DNA of 64,000 bases from Bacillota bacterium (GCA_023411555.1 JAEYOQ010000057.1:186001-250000), one strand, 5' to 3'. Counted from the stretch's first letter, positions 24,707-34,140 are shown. The notes: generated by a model not told the origin, from the letters alone. A program made the numbers and translations.

Positions 24707-25747
24707 ATGATGAAAAAATGGCTGGTATTTATTGTGGTATTATTAACTGCAGCCTTATCTATGACCGGATGTAATGACAGGAAGGAAGACACGAAGGATA
24801 CTAATATTATGGAAGATAAGATACAGATCGGATTATCCTTTGATTCCTATGTGATCGAAAGATGGCAGAGGGACAGGGAGGTTTTTGTATCTACCGCTCA
24901 GGAGCTCGGGGCAGAGGTAAATGTCCAGAATGCCAATGGTAGTGTGGAGGAGCAGATCTCACAGATCGAGTATCTTATTGATAAGAAGATGGATGTCCTC
25001 GTAATTATAGCAGTTGACTCTGAGGCATTAAGCGATGTACTTGTAAAGGCGAAGGAAGCAGGTATCATCATTGTTGCCTATGACCGTTTGGTAAGAAATT
25101 CGAATGTAGACCTATACATCTCCTTCGACAATGAACAGGTGGGAAGGCTTATGGCCGAAGCTTTACTGAAGGGAGTCCCGGAGGGCGGTAATATTGTCAC
25201 CATATTCGGACCAACGACTGATCATAATGTTACGTTAGTAGAGCAGGGGTATCAGGATGTTATGGAGGGACATGATATTAATGTAATCCATACTGTCTAT
25301 GCCAAGGGTTGGCTTGCGGAGGAGGCCTATACTGCAATTAATGAAGCTTTGGAGCTGACGGATAAGATAGACGGCGTCCTTTGTGGAAATGATAATTTGG
25401 CAACCCAGGCGGTGCTTGCTCTGTCGGAGAATCGTCTAGCAGGCAAGGTGGTTGTAACTGGACAGGATGCCGACCTAGTGGCCTGTCAGCGAATTGTTGA
25501 AGGAAGTCAGACTATGACCGTATATAAACCGGTGGATAAGCTGGCGAAGGCTGCAGCGGAGTATGCAGTCAAGCTGGCTAAGGGTGAGCATATCCGTTAT
25601 TCCTATACCATAAATGATGGCAAACATGAGGTTCCCTATATTAAGCTGGAACCGGTTGCCGTCACCAAGGATAATATCCGTGAGGTCATTATCGAGGGAG
25701 GCTTTCAGCAGGAGGAGGACATCTACTTAAATGTCCCCCCCCAATGA
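24707..25747 (+). CDS. Sugar-binding lipoprotein, xylose-type (XylF-like)
   Basis: The 346-residue protein has a lipoprotein signal ending in MTGC near residue 21, followed by a type I periplasmic-binding fold: DVLVIIAVDSEALSDVLVKA, VAYDRLVRNSNVDLYISFDN, GPTTDHN and VVTGQDAD are patterns shared with XylF and ChvE. It would deliver a pentose or related sugar to the ABC importer downstream. GGGGGA directly abuts the ATG at 24701, so ATG 24707 with six-base spacing is preferred. It is the first of two binding proteins for one transporter. Confidence 0.85.
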   Translation: MMKKWLVFIVVLLTAALSMTGCNDRKEDTKDTNIMEDKIQIGLSFDSYVIERWQRDREVFVSTAQELGAEVNVQNANGSVEEQISQIEYLIDKKMDVLVIIAVDSEALSDVLVKAKEAGIIIVAYDRLVRNSNVDLYISFDNEQVGRLMAEALLKGVPEGGNIVTIFGPTTDHNVTLVEQGYQDVMEGHDINVIHTVYAKGWLAEEAYTAINEALELTDKIDGVLCGNDNLATQAVLALSENRLAGKVVVTGQDADLVACQRIVEGSQTMTVYKPVDKLAKAAAEYAVKLAKGEHIRYSYTINDGKHEVPYIKLEPVAVTKDNIREVIIEGGFQQEEDIYLNVPPQ

Positions 25748-25893
25748 GAGAGACTAATAGAGGGGTAGAGGTAGATAATCATTAAGTCTCTATCTATATA
25801 GTTAGCTTTTGGCGGTAGGAGAAGGGAAACTAAAAGTCAATCAATATTATTCAATTGACAGAAAGAACTAGGCGATAGAGATAAACATAAAAA

Positions 25894-26055
25894 GAATTTG
25901 AAAGGGGCTTCAGATGTACCATAATGCACTGTTTGCCGAACCGATTTCCGGTTTGTATGATGAAAAGCGAACATTTATGTTCGATTTAAGCATACAAAGC
26001 GGGAAGCTGTACGGCAATCTGTGTGTGAGGTACACCTGCAGCCCCTTTCAAATTC
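25894..26055. repeat. ~160 bp foldback between the two sugar-binding genes
   Basis: The outer 27 bases at each end (GAATTTGAAAGGGGCT... and ...GCCCCTTTCAAATTC) are inverted copies with two mismatches. Pairing continues inside (TTTGCCG with CGGCAA, TTTGTATG with CATACAAA) to a central CGAACAT/ATGTTCG hairpin. It lies in the 530-base gap between 25748 and 26279, which otherwise holds no recognised gene apart from the small frame listed next. Confidence 0.75.
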
Positions 26056-26087
26056 CCATCATGGACATCCAGGGTCTCCTTCGATAG
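25914..26087 (+). CDS. Possible 57-residue small protein inside the foldback
   Basis: An ATG at 25914 preceded by AAAGGGG opens a 57-codon frame that runs through the foldback to TAG at 26087. The peptide has mixed composition (for example FMFDLSIQSGKLYG) and no recognised domain or signal. Because it overlaps a palindrome it may be chance; the ribosome-site match is the only positive sign. Confidence 0.25.
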   Translation: MYHNALFAEPISGLYDEKRTFMFDLSIQSGKLYGNLCVRYTCSPFQIPIMDIQGLLR

Positions 26088-26279
26088 CATTATTTTGCTC
26101 AATAGAATAGGACATATTTGCTTTTTTAGTAGCATTTTTTTGTGATACTTTTCTAGAAAATGATAAGTATACCCATTTGAAATCAAAAATATTCAGTTCT
26201 TCGCAAGTTAATCCTATATTATCTATGATACTATTTATCTGTAGCAATAAACAATATATTTATTTGGGAGGATTGAGTT

Positions 26280-27344
26280 ATGAAGAAAAAGTTATTAGGT
26301 TTACTTATGTGCCTCGTTATTGTTTCCTCAATGCTTGTAGGTTGCCAGGGTGGAGACGGTGGCAAGAAAGTCGGCGTAGCAATGCCTACTAAGGATTTAC
26401 AGAGATGGAACCAAGACGGTGCAAACATGAAGTCTGCGCTTGAGAAAGCAGGCTATACCGTAGACTTACAGTATGCAAATAATGATATTGCAACCCAGGT
26501 TTCTCAGATTGAGAACATGATTACCGGCGGATGTGATGTATTAGTTATCGCTTCCATCGATGGTGGCTCCTTAGGAACAGTACTTAAGGAAGCAAAAGAG
26601 AAGAAAATCCCTGTTATCGCATACGATCGTTTGATCATGGATACTGATGCTGTTTCCTACTATGCTACCTTTGATAACTATAAGGTTGGAACGATTCAGG
26701 GTCAGTATATCGTTGATACCTTAGATCTTGAGAATCAGGCAGGTCCCTTCAATATTGAGTTATTCACAGGTTCTCCTGATGACAATAATGCTCGTTTCTT
26801 CTTTGGCGGTGCAATTGATATCTTAACACCCTACATCGAGAGCGGTAAGTTAAATATTGTTTCCGGACAGAAGGCATTTGAAGAGGTTGCTACACTGAAC
26901 TGGTCTACAGAAGAAGCTCAGAAGAGAATGGAAAACCTCATCACAGCTTACTATGCAAACGGAACTAAGCTTGACGCTGTTTTGTCCTCTAATGACTCAT
27001 GCGCAATCGGTATCACCAACGCATTAGTGAATGCTGGTTACACAAGTGGCAACTTCCCGATCTTAACCGGTCAGGACTGCGACATTACCTCTGTTAAGAA
27101 CATTAAAGCCGGAACACAGTCTATGTCCATCTTCAAGGATACCCGTACCTTAGCAGATAAGGTTGTTGAGATGGTTAATGCAATCTTAGCTGGCAAAGAG
27201 GTTCCTGTTAACGATACAGATACATATGATAATGGAACAGGCAAGATACCTTCCTTCCTTTGTGACCCGGTATTTGCTGATATTAACAACTATGAGAAGT
27301 TATTAATTGATTCTGGTTACTATACTGCAGATCAATTAAAGTAA
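26280..27344 (+). CDS. chvE: Sugar-binding lipoprotein, ChvE/multiple monosaccharide type
   Basis: The 354-residue protein has a lipoprotein signal (lipobox LVGC, cysteine near residue 22) and a periplasmic-binding domain very like ChvE: VGVAMPTKDLQRWNQDG, CDVLVIASIDGGSLGTVL, VIAYDRLIMDTDAVSYYATF, ELFTGSPDDNNARFFF, ILTGQDCD. It is the binding protein of the ATPase and permease downstream. Codon use is more biased than in its neighbours, which suggests strong expression. TGGGAGG precedes the ATG. A terminator-like hairpin follows. Confidence 0.92.
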   Translation: MKKKLLGLLMCLVIVSSMLVGCQGGDGGKKVGVAMPTKDLQRWNQDGANMKSALEKAGYTVDLQYANNDIATQVSQIENMITGGCDVLVIASIDGGSLGTVLKEAKEKKIPVIAYDRLIMDTDAVSYYATFDNYKVGTIQGQYIVDTLDLENQAGPFNIELFTGSPDDNNARFFFGGAIDILTPYIESGKLNIVSGQKAFEEVATLNWSTEEAQKRMENLITAYYANGTKLDAVLSSNDSCAIGITNALVNAGYTSGNFPILTGQDCDITSVKNIKAGTQSMSIFKDTRTLADKVVEMVNAILAGKEVPVNDTDTYDNGTGKIPSFLCDPVFADINNYEKLLIDSGYYTADQLK

Positions 27345-27356
27345 GGCACTCAATAA

Positions 27357-27396
27357 TAGGGTGTTGTGGCAGATAATACTGCAACACCCTTTTTTC
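27357..27396 (+). terminator. Terminator-like hairpin between chvE and the ATPase gene
   Basis: AGGGTGTTG pairs with CAACACCCT around a loop and is followed by six T. As the ATPase and permease lack another obvious promoter, partial read-through here would give more binding protein than membrane components. Confidence 0.8.
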
Positions 27397-27475
27397 CATG
27401 TAAAGATATGGTTAAGTCTTAGCTTAGCTCGCTAATGTTAGACAGGATAACCACATAGATATAGGAGGGGTCAAA

Positions 27476-29014
27476 TTGGCAAGAGTATTATTGGAAATGA
27501 AAAATATAACCAAACGCTTCCCCGGAGTCAAAGCATTAGATAATGTAAACCTTCAAGTTGAAGAAGGTGAAATTCATGCACTTGTCGGCGAAAATGGAGC
27601 TGGTAAATCAACGCTAATGAACGTATTAAGCGGAATTTATCCTTATGGGAGCTACGAAGGTGACATTCTTTATCAGAATGAAGTGTGTAAATTCAATGTG
27701 ATAAGGGATAGTGAAGCAAAAGGAATCGTAATCATTCATCAAGAGCTTGCTCTTGTTCCATATATGACGATAGGTGAGAATATGTTCCTTGGCAACGAAC
27801 GTGGTAAATCGGTTCGTATCGATTGGGAAGAGACCTATCGTAAGGCAGATGAATTGCTCGCTACCGTAGGACTACATGAATCCTCCAAGACCTTGATCAA
27901 GGATATCGGTGTAGGTAAGCAGCAATTAGTAGAAATCGCCAAGGCGTTGGCTAAGAATGTAAAGCTGTTAATTCTTGACGAGCCGACTGCATCCTTAAAT
28001 GAAGCAGATTCACGAAAGTTATTGGATTTACTCCTTAAGTTTAAGAAAGAAGGACTTACTTCGATAATAATATCTCATAAGCTGAATGAGATTTCATATG
28101 TTGCAGACAAGATTACCATCATTCGAGATGGGGCCACCATCGAGACGCTGGATAACAAAGCAGAGGAAATCAGCGAAGAGCGAATCATTAAAGGAATGGT
28201 TGGACGTACCTTAACCGACCGTTTCCCGAAGAGAGAAAATGTTCCTTTCGGTGACACTAGCTTGGAGGTTAAGAATTGGACGGTATTCCATCCTCTCTAC
28301 GCAGGACGTAAGGTGGTTGATAATGTGTCACTTCATGTTCGTAAGGGTGAAGTGGTAGGTATCGCCGGACTTATGGGTGCCGGACGTACCGAATTGGCAC
28401 TATCTATCTTTGGTAGAAGCTATGGTGTTGATATTACCGGTACTTTGTTAGTCAATGGTGAGGAGGTTAGGCTACATAACTCCCGCCAGGCGATTGATAA
28501 GAAGATTGCATATATTACAGAGGATCGAAAGGGAGATGGATTAGTTTTAACGAATCCAATCCGTGTCAATACAACACTGGCTAATATGGCAGGGGTTAGT
28601 AATAATGGAATCATTGATCGAAATCTTGAGTCTGATGCAACGAATAAATATATAGAAAAACTTAGAACGAAATGTACTTCCGGCGAGCAGATGGTTGGTA
28701 ACCTGAGTGGTGGTAACCAGCAGAAGGTATTAATCAGTAAATGGATGTTTGCAAATCCCGATATTATGATACTTGATGAGCCGACTCGTGGAATAGATGT
28801 CGGAGCAAAATATGAGATCTATTGCATTATTAATCAATTAGTTGCTGAGGGTAAATCAATTCTGATGATATCCTCCGAACTGCCGGAGCTTCTCGGTATG
28901 TGCGATCGTATCTATATTATGAACGAGGGTAGAATGGTCGGCGAGGTAAGCCGAGAGGAAGCAACTCAGGAACTGATCATGGGACAAATATTGAAATCAA
29001 GTAAAGGAGTATAG
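27476..29014 (+). CDS. mmsA: Multiple monosaccharide ABC transporter ATPase (GguA/MmsA-like)
   Basis: The 512-residue protein has two ABC domains in one chain, as in RbsA/XylG. Walker A is GENGAGKS near residue 39 in the first domain; the second has the altered GLMGAGRTE near 301. Signatures are [13 protein letters not shown] and [14 protein letters not shown], with Walker [11 protein letters not shown] and [14 protein letters not shown]. It powers the importer fed by the ChvE-like protein. The start is TTG 27476 with TAGGAGGGG upstream. The permease gene begins three bases after its stop. Confidence 0.93.
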   Translation: MARVLLEMKNITKRFPGVKALDNVNLQVEEGEIHALVGENGAGKSTLMNVLSGIYPYGSYEGDILYQNEVCKFNVIRDSEAKGIVIIHQELALVPYMTIGENMFLGNERGKSVRIDWEETYRKADELLATVGLHESSKTLIKDIGVGKQQLVEIAKALAKNVKLLILDEPTASLNEADSRKLLDLLLKFKKEGLTSIIISHKLNEISYVADKITIIRDGATIETLDNKAEEISEERIIKGMVGRTLTDRFPKRENVPFGDTSLEVKNWTVFHPLYAGRKVVDNVSLHVRKGEVVGIAGLMGAGRTELALSIFGRSYGVDITGTLLVNGEEVRLHNSRQAIDKKIAYITEDRKGDGLVLTNPIRVNTTLANMAGVSNNGIIDRNLESDATNKYIEKLRTKCTSGEQMVGNLSGGNQQKVLISKWMFANPDIMILDEPTRGIDVGAKYEIYCIINQLVAEGKSILMISSELPELLGMCDRIYIMNEGRMVGEVSREEATQELIMGQILKSSKGV

Positions 29015-29016
29015 CG

Positions 29017-30171
29017 ATGGATAAAGCAAAGGAACTCTTAAAAAAGAATACAATGATTATTGCGCTTATCGTAGTGACCATATTTTTTACAATAACAACG
29101 AATGGAACACTGCTTGTTCCGCAGAACGTAACGAACCTCATTGCTCAGAACGGCTATGTCGTTATACTTGCAGTTGGTATGTTAATCTGTATTTTAACTG
29201 GTGGTAATATAGACCTATCCGTTGGATCCATCGTATGTCTTATTGGTTCCATAGCCGGTACCTTAATCGTTAATAAAGGGATGAGCAATTGGGTAGCAAT
29301 TATTATCTGTCTTGTTATCGGAATTGTAATCGGTGTTATTCAGGGATATTGGATCGCATATTTACGAATCCCTGCCTTCATAGTAACTCTGGCAGGTATG
29401 CTATTATGGAGAGGTGTTGCTCTTATCGTACTGGATGGACTTACTGTATCACCTTTCCCAGAGAGCTATTTAAATCTGTTTAATAGCTATGTTCCTGACA
29501 TATTCGAGGGTAGTATCAATATCCTAGCAATCTTGATCGGTATTGTAGTTTGCGTAATATATGTAGCGGTTATGCTCCTATCCAGAGTAAATAAAAGAAA
29601 AAAAGGCTATCAGCTTAACTCACTCTTATCAGAAATTAGTCAGATAATCATTATCTGTGTTATCGTTATGGCACTGGCCTTTTCCATGGCTAACCATAAG
29701 GGTGTACCGATGATACTGGTATTACTTGCAATCATTGTATTTGCATATACCTATTACACAACAAAAACAGTTCCCGGACGTTATCTATACGCTATGGGTG
29801 GGAATGAAAAGGCAGCTAAGCTGTCCGGTATTAATACGAACCGCGTACTCTTCTTTGCTTATGTTAACATGGCATTCTTAAGTGCGGTTGCTGCCCTTGT
29901 CTGTGTTGCACGTTTTAACTCAGCAGCCCCCACAGCCGGAATGAATTATGAGATGGATGCTATCGGTTCCTGTTATATCGGTGGTGCTTCCGCTTACGGT
30001 GGAATCGGTTCTGTACCTCGAGTTGTAATCGGTGCTATCTTTATGGGCGTTATCAACAATGGTATGTCCATTATGGGTATTGACAGTAACATACAGAAGG
30101 TTGTAAAGGGTGTTGTATTACTGGCAGCAGTAACCTTCGATGTCCTTTCTAAGAAGAGGGGAAATAAATAA
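29017..30171 (+). CDS. mmsB: Multiple monosaccharide ABC transporter permease (GguB/MmsB-like)
   Basis: The 384-residue protein is a BPD_transp_2-type permease with about ten membrane segments. ILTGGNIDLSVGSIVCLIGSIAG and IPAFIVTLAGMLLWRG are the family's hallmark segments, and AMGGNEKAAKLSGINTNRV is the loop that contacts the ATPase. A hydrophilic insertion (about 190-205, RVNKRKKGYQLNS) is typical of the longer GguB form. AAAGGAG lies before ATG 29017. It closes the sugar-importer operon. Confidence 0.93.
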   Translation: MDKAKELLKKNTMIIALIVVTIFFTITTNGTLLVPQNVTNLIAQNGYVVILAVGMLICILTGGNIDLSVGSIVCLIGSIAGTLIVNKGMSNWVAIIICLVIGIVIGVIQGYWIAYLRIPAFIVTLAGMLLWRGVALIVLDGLTVSPFPESYLNLFNSYVPDIFEGSINILAILIGIVVCVIYVAVMLLSRVNKRKKGYQLNSLLSEISQIIIICVIVMALAFSMANHKGVPMILVLLAIIVFAYTYYTTKTVPGRYLYAMGGNEKAAKLSGINTNRVLFFAYVNMAFLSAVAALVCVARFNSAAPTAGMNYEMDAIGSCYIGGASAYGGIGSVPRVVIGAIFMGVINNGMSIMGIDSNIQKVVKGVVLLAAVTFDVLSKKRGNK

Positions 30172-30211
30172 CAAAGCGTACAAGTATCGACTTAGACTCC
30201 TATATGTAGTG

Positions 30212-30268
30212 TAGAGCAGTGGGCCTTGGTTTTATGAAGTATTTCATATTACCAGGCCCTCTGTTCTA
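30212..30268 (+). terminator. Terminator-like hairpin after the permease gene
   Basis: TAGAGCAGTGGGCCTTGGT pairs, with bulges, with ACCAGGCCCTCTGTTCTA. The T-run is weak (CTATTTA), so termination is likely but not certain. Confidence 0.6.
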
Positions 30269-30402
30269 TTTATCACATGTGTATCCTATGTAAAAGCCCT
30301 TAACTTCATTAACTAATTTTTGGATATTGAATTATTTTCTGGAAATGTGGTAATAATTTAGTCATCATAATGTGAGTTCATTATTATTAAGGAGGAGTTT
30401 TT

Positions 30403-31047
30403 ATGAAGTTAAGAATTGTTATAGTCTTGATAGCTTTACTTATGCTGGTTATGACTGGCTGTGGTAAGAAGAAGGAAGATGACACAGCGACATCACCCAC
30501 GACTGCACCAACAACAGCAGCAACAACTGCACCGACGACTGAGCCTACAGCAGATGCAACCATGGCACCGACAACAGGAGCAGGAGAGACACCGGATGCA
30601 GTTACAACTGCATCGATTGTGGATAACGAGGAAGCCTTCTTGAAGGCAATCAGCAAGGATGGTACATGGATCATAGCGATAACCAAGGATCTTAATATCG
30701 ATAAAGAGCTACTTTTGGAAGGTGAATTCAAAAACGGTAAGAAGGATGATGCCGGTAATGATATTATCCAACGTAAGATTGCACTTTATGCTCAGGATGA
30801 AAACCGCAATATTACAGCAAGATATAACTTGACTGCGCCAAAGCTGACAATAAGCAGTCCTAAGGCAAGTATCCAGAGGGGAACCTTTAAGGGTGATGTA
30901 TATGTATCGGGAACAGATTTTGAACTGGTAGATGCAACAGTGGATGGGAATATATATTTTATGACAAAAGAGGCCCAAGATTCTTTTAAGATGGATGATA
31001 CCAGTAAGGTAACAGGAAAGCAAGAAATGGTGAAGGAACAACAATAA
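30403..31047 (+). CDS. Hypothetical lipoprotein with Thr/Pro-rich linker and beta-rich domain
   Basis: The 214-residue protein has a lipoprotein signal (MTGC, cysteine at residue 20), a low-complexity linker rich in Thr, Ala and Pro (about 28-65), and a C-terminal domain (about 70-200) with evenly spaced short beta strands (AITKDLNIDKELLLEG, KLTISSPKASIQRG, FKGDVYVSG, LVDATVDGNIYF) that suggest a small beta-helix. It should be tethered outside the membrane. AAGGAGGAG precedes the start. I do not recognise a function. It follows the sugar operon after a hairpin, so it may be separately transcribed. Confidence 0.75.
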   Translation: MKLRIVIVLIALLMLVMTGCGKKKEDDTATSPTTAPTTAATTAPTTEPTADATMAPTTGAGETPDAVTTASIVDNEEAFLKAISKDGTWIIAITKDLNIDKELLLEGEFKNGKKDDAGNDIIQRKIALYAQDENRNITARYNLTAPKLTISSPKASIQRGTFKGDVYVSGTDFELVDATVDGNIYFMTKEAQDSFKMDDTSKVTGKQEMVKEQQ

Positions 31048-31066
31048 GTAGAATATGTAGCTTACA

Positions 31067-31114
31067 TGGGGTGGCAAAGCCTAAGAAGATTATCTTCTTT
31101 GGGGTGTCACCCCA
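31067..31114 (+). terminator. Hairpin after the lipoprotein gene
   Basis: TGGGGTG pairs with CACCCCA, and inside it AAGAAGAT pairs with ATCTTCTT. The tail is GTTTCTTT, a moderate T-run, so a terminator is likely. Confidence 0.65.
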
Positions 31115-31189
31115 GTTTCTTTGGACAATTATTAATCTGCGTGATACAATGAGAAAAGTATATATGGCTAAGAAATGGAGGTAAAGGAT

Positions 31190-31507
31190 ATGACAGAGGA
31201 GATGGGTCAATTAGATTTGGAGTTAAAGGGATTATTTGTTGCATCTAAGCTGGACGAGCTGGTAGAGCTATTAAATAAGCAATCTGAAAGTACAGTGAAA
31301 GAGATGAGTGACTATAATTGGAATATCGTTAAGACCTATTATGATACGGAACGCTTTGATTTGTTGTTCCAGCATTTAAAATTCGTGGCATATACCTGCT
31401 TTATCGTAGAATATGCACACCAGATCGGAGTCATCGGAGATGATGTCTTTGGTATCATGATGATGATCTATAATGATATTTATGAGCTGAAGAGACAACA
31501 GAACTGA
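31190..31507 (+). CDS. Hypothetical small helical protein
   Basis: The 105-residue protein is acidic and mostly helical (ELKGLFVASKLDELVELLNKQ, then DTERFDLLFQHLKFVAYTC and MMMIYNDIYELKRQQ). No known domain, signal peptide or membrane segment is clear, although residues 62-92 are quite hydrophobic. ATG 31190 is preferred over 31175 because GGAGG lies eight bases before it. It lies alone between a hairpin and the asnA promoter. I do not recognise it. Confidence 0.6.
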   Translation: MTEEMGQLDLELKGLFVASKLDELVELLNKQSESTVKEMSDYNWNIVKTYYDTERFDLLFQHLKFVAYTCFIVEYAHQIGVIGDDVFGIMMMIYNDIYELKRQQN

Positions 31508-31551
31508 TTGAGCATTTAAGTATCATCAGACAGCTGTACCTTTTCATAATG

Positions 31552-31580
31552 TTGACAAAGTATGAATAAAAATGTAAAAT
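31552..31580 (+). promoter_or_regulatory. Promoter of asnA
   Basis: TTGACA (31552-31557) and TAAAAT (31575-31580) are 17 bases apart. Transcription would begin near 31587, leaving a leader of about 125 bases. That leader has a small CAGTG/CACTG hairpin near 31661-31690 but none of the conserved T-box sequences. Confidence 0.65.
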
Positions 31581-31710
31581 GTGCTAATAGCATGAGATAA
31601 TACTATAATCAGTGATAGAAGGTACTCGGACTCATTGCAATTCACTTGAAATGACCATTCAGTGTGATGAGACAACAGCGCTGACACTGGTTTTATCGGA
31701 GGAGAAAACC

Positions 31711-32718
31711 ATGAAGTTAATGATACCGGATGGGTATAAAGCAGATATCGATATTAAAGAGACAGAAATCGGTATCAAGTATTGTAAGGATTTTTTTGAA
31801 AGAGAGTTAGCAAAACAGTTAAATCTTACCCGTGTTTCTGCGCCCTTATTTGTTAAGCCGGAAACAGGACTCAATGATAACCTGAACGGTGTAGAAAGGC
31901 CTGTTAGTTTTGGGGTGAAGGAACAGGATGACGCTCAGGTAGAAATCGTACACTCATTAGCAAAATGGAAGAGACAGGCACTTAAGAGATACGGCTTTAG
32001 TAAAGATGAAGGTTTATATACCGATATGAGCGCAATCCGAAGAGACGAAGAGACAGATAATATTCATTCCATTTATGTCGATCAATGGGATTGGGAAAAA
32101 ATCATTGATAAAAGCGACAGAAACATTGATAAGCTTAAGGAAATCGTCTGCAAGGTATATGCTGCACTTAAAAATACAGAGAGCTATATGGCTACCAAGT
32201 ATGACTATATTGAAGAGATTTTACCAGAGGAGATTACTTTCATTACTTCTCAGGAATTAGAAGACAGGTTTCCTAATCTGACTCCCAAGGAAAGGGAGCA
32301 TGTGATTGCGAAGGAGAAGGGTGCCGTTTTCATTATGCAAATCGGTGGAGCCCTCAATTCTGGAGAACGTCATGATGGAAGAGCTCCCGATTATGATGAT
32401 TGGAAGCTTAACGGAGATATAATTGTATATTATCCGGTTCTTGATATTGCATTGGAGCTATCCTCCATGGGAATTCGCGTTGACGAGGATTCATTGGTGG
32501 AGCAGCTAAGGATAAGCGGATGTATGGATCGTGCTGAGTTGCCTTTCCAGAAAGCCTTAATTAATAAAGAACTTCCTTATACGATTGGAGGAGGTATTGG
32601 TCAGTCGAGAATCTGCATGTTTTATTTACGAAAGGCCCATATCGGTGAGGTTCAATCTTCTATATGGCCACAGGATGTGATGGAGGAAGCGGAAAGAAGA
32701 GAGCTGCATCTATTATAA
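31711..32718 (+). CDS. asnA: Aspartate-ammonia ligase (asparagine synthetase A)
   Basis: The 335-residue protein makes asparagine from aspartate, ammonia and ATP. It resembles a class II aminoacyl-tRNA synthetase core: ETGLNDNLNGVERPVSF near residue 50, YTDMSAIRRDE near 98, WDWEKII, and the ATP-binding TIGGGIGQSRICMFYLRKAHIGEVQ near the end. The length matches the usual 330-340. ATG 31711 with GGAGGAG just upstream is used; the frame is open for 33 codons before it, but that part is outside the family. It has its own promoter. Confidence 0.95.
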   Translation: MKLMIPDGYKADIDIKETEIGIKYCKDFFERELAKQLNLTRVSAPLFVKPETGLNDNLNGVERPVSFGVKEQDDAQVEIVHSLAKWKRQALKRYGFSKDEGLYTDMSAIRRDEETDNIHSIYVDQWDWEKIIDKSDRNIDKLKEIVCKVYAALKNTESYMATKYDYIEEILPEEITFITSQELEDRFPNLTPKEREHVIAKEKGAVFIMQIGGALNSGERHDGRAPDYDDWKLNGDIIVYYPVLDIALELSSMGIRVDEDSLVEQLRISGCMDRAELPFQKALINKELPYTIGGGIGQSRICMFYLRKAHIGEVQSSIWPQDVMEEAERRELHLL

Positions 32719-32829
32719 GGTTCAGGCTATAGCGGGGACACTTCCTCATACCGGTAAAATAATTTATCTCAGGCCTTCATATGCATGTTTATGCTTTAAG
32801 TGCTTAGGGAAAAGGCGGTGACTATCGAT

Positions 32830-33462
32830 ATGGTTAATTTATATCTCATTCGGCATGGACGACAAAACAGTACCTTATGTAACGTTGATGTGGAACTCTC
32901 GGAAGCCGGGAAGCAGCAAGCCATACTGCTACGGGAGAGACTGAAGAACTATAATATAGATGCATTATACTCAAGTAATCTAAAACGAGCAAAGCAGACA
33001 GCTGAGATCATTAATGAGGGGTTAGCGTTACCACATATCGTTCGAGAAGAACTACGTGAGATTTCCTTCGGATTGTTAACAGGTCAATCCGAATATTACA
33101 TTAATGAGCATTTCGCAGAATTTAGGGCAGAGCAGAAGAAGCTCATTGAGGATATTCCATATCCAGAGGGGGAAAACGGAACCTCCGTTTATGAACGAGC
33201 TATGCCGGTGATTCAGGAAATTGTACAAAGCGGGAATAAGAATATTGCTGTGGTAACCCATGGTGGTACTATTCGAGTTCTGCTTGCGGCTCTTTTTGGC
33301 AAGAACCAGGCGAGGCGATTTCTGTTCGGCCTTTCCTTAGAGAATACAGGAATTACTCAGTTGATTTATAACCCAGACCAGGATCGTTTCTATTTGGAGC
33401 GCTTTAATGATTATGCTCACCTGGAGGGTCATGTACAGCTACACCGGAGGAATCGGAACTAG
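32830..33462 (+). CDS. Histidine phosphatase family protein
   Basis: The 210-residue protein has LIRHGRQNSTL near residue 5 (catalytic RHG), DALYSSNLKRAKQTAEII, the acidic REISFGLLTGQ, and AVVTHGGTIRVLLAALF with the second histidine, all as in the phosphoglycerate mutase/CobC-like group. The substrate is unknown. GTG 32818 is an alternative start in the same frame; ATG 32830 fits the family start. The HAD gene begins 14 bases after its stop, so they probably share a transcript. Confidence 0.85.
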   Translation: MVNLYLIRHGRQNSTLCNVDVELSEAGKQQAILLRERLKNYNIDALYSSNLKRAKQTAEIINEGLALPHIVREELREISFGLLTGQSEYYINEHFAEFRAEQKKLIEDIPYPEGENGTSVYERAMPVIQEIVQSGNKNIAVVTHGGTIRVLLAALFGKNQARRFLFGLSLENTGITQLIYNPDQDRFYLERFNDYAHLEGHVQLHRRNRN

Positions 33463-33475
33463 GGATGGAGGACAT

Positions 33476-34090
33476 ATGTACAGACATATTATTTGGGACT
33501 TTGACGGTACCTTGTTTGATACTTATGAGGTAATGGGGAGAGCGCTACAGCTGTCATTTCATAAGATTGGTGTAAATGAGCCCTTGGAGAATATAATACA
33601 ACTAATGAAGGTGTCCATCTCTAAGGCATTGAAGCATTATATTGATCAATACCATATTGATGAAGACTTCATAAAGAATTATGAAACCTTACGTAGGGAA
33701 ATGGAGCTAGAGACGTGTAAGCCATATCCGGGAGTCCTAGATTTGCTGAAGTATATTAAGGAAACCGGAAGGAATAATTATCTCTTTACTCATCGTGGAA
33801 GCTCCTCTATCGATTTCTTGCAGAAGCATAAGATTTATGATCATTTTACAGAATGTATTACCTCACAGAATTCTTTTGAACGAAAGCCCAGCCCTGCTGG
33901 TATCCTGTATCTTATTAATAAGTATCAGATAGACCTGCAGGAGGCGATTATGATTGGTGACCGGGACCTGGATATCTTATCCGGAAAGAATGCCGGTATT
34001 CGGGCTTGCTTCTTTGATGATACCGGTGCTGAGTGTAGGGTAGCAGATTATAACATAAAGCATATTAACCAACTATACGAGATCATATAA
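33476..34090 (+). CDS. HAD superfamily hydrolase (phosphoglycolate phosphatase-like)
   Basis: The 204-residue protein carries IIWDFDGTLFDTYE with the nucleophilic aspartate near residue 9, a helical cap region (about 18-80), NNYLFTHRGSSS (motif II region), the lysine in ERKPSPAGI, and MIGDRDLDILSGKNAG (motif IV acids). It probably removes phosphate from a small metabolite; the substrate is not evident. ATG 33476 has GGAGG six bases upstream. It follows a histidine phosphatase and precedes a GNAT gene. Confidence 0.85.
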   Translation: MYRHIIWDFDGTLFDTYEVMGRALQLSFHKIGVNEPLENIIQLMKVSISKALKHYIDQYHIDEDFIKNYETLRREMELETCKPYPGVLDLLKYIKETGRNNYLFTHRGSSSIDFLQKHKIYDHFTECITSQNSFERKPSPAGILYLINKYQIDLQEAIMIGDRDLDILSGKNAGIRACFFDDTGAECRVADYNIKHINQLYEII

Positions 34091-34140
34091 TAAGGCTAAG
34101 CTGTTGAAGAGATGATTAAGTGAAATCATGGGAGGAGTCT

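Noticed and set aside
30387..30731. A 114-codon minus-strand frame rich in Ala and Val.
   Set aside because: It mirrors the Thr/Pro-rich linker of the lipoprotein gene; low-complexity DNA often gives such frames.
31581..31710. T-box riboswitch before asnA.
   Set aside because: Neither the conserved T-box bulge sequence nor a terminator/antiterminator pair is present in the leader.
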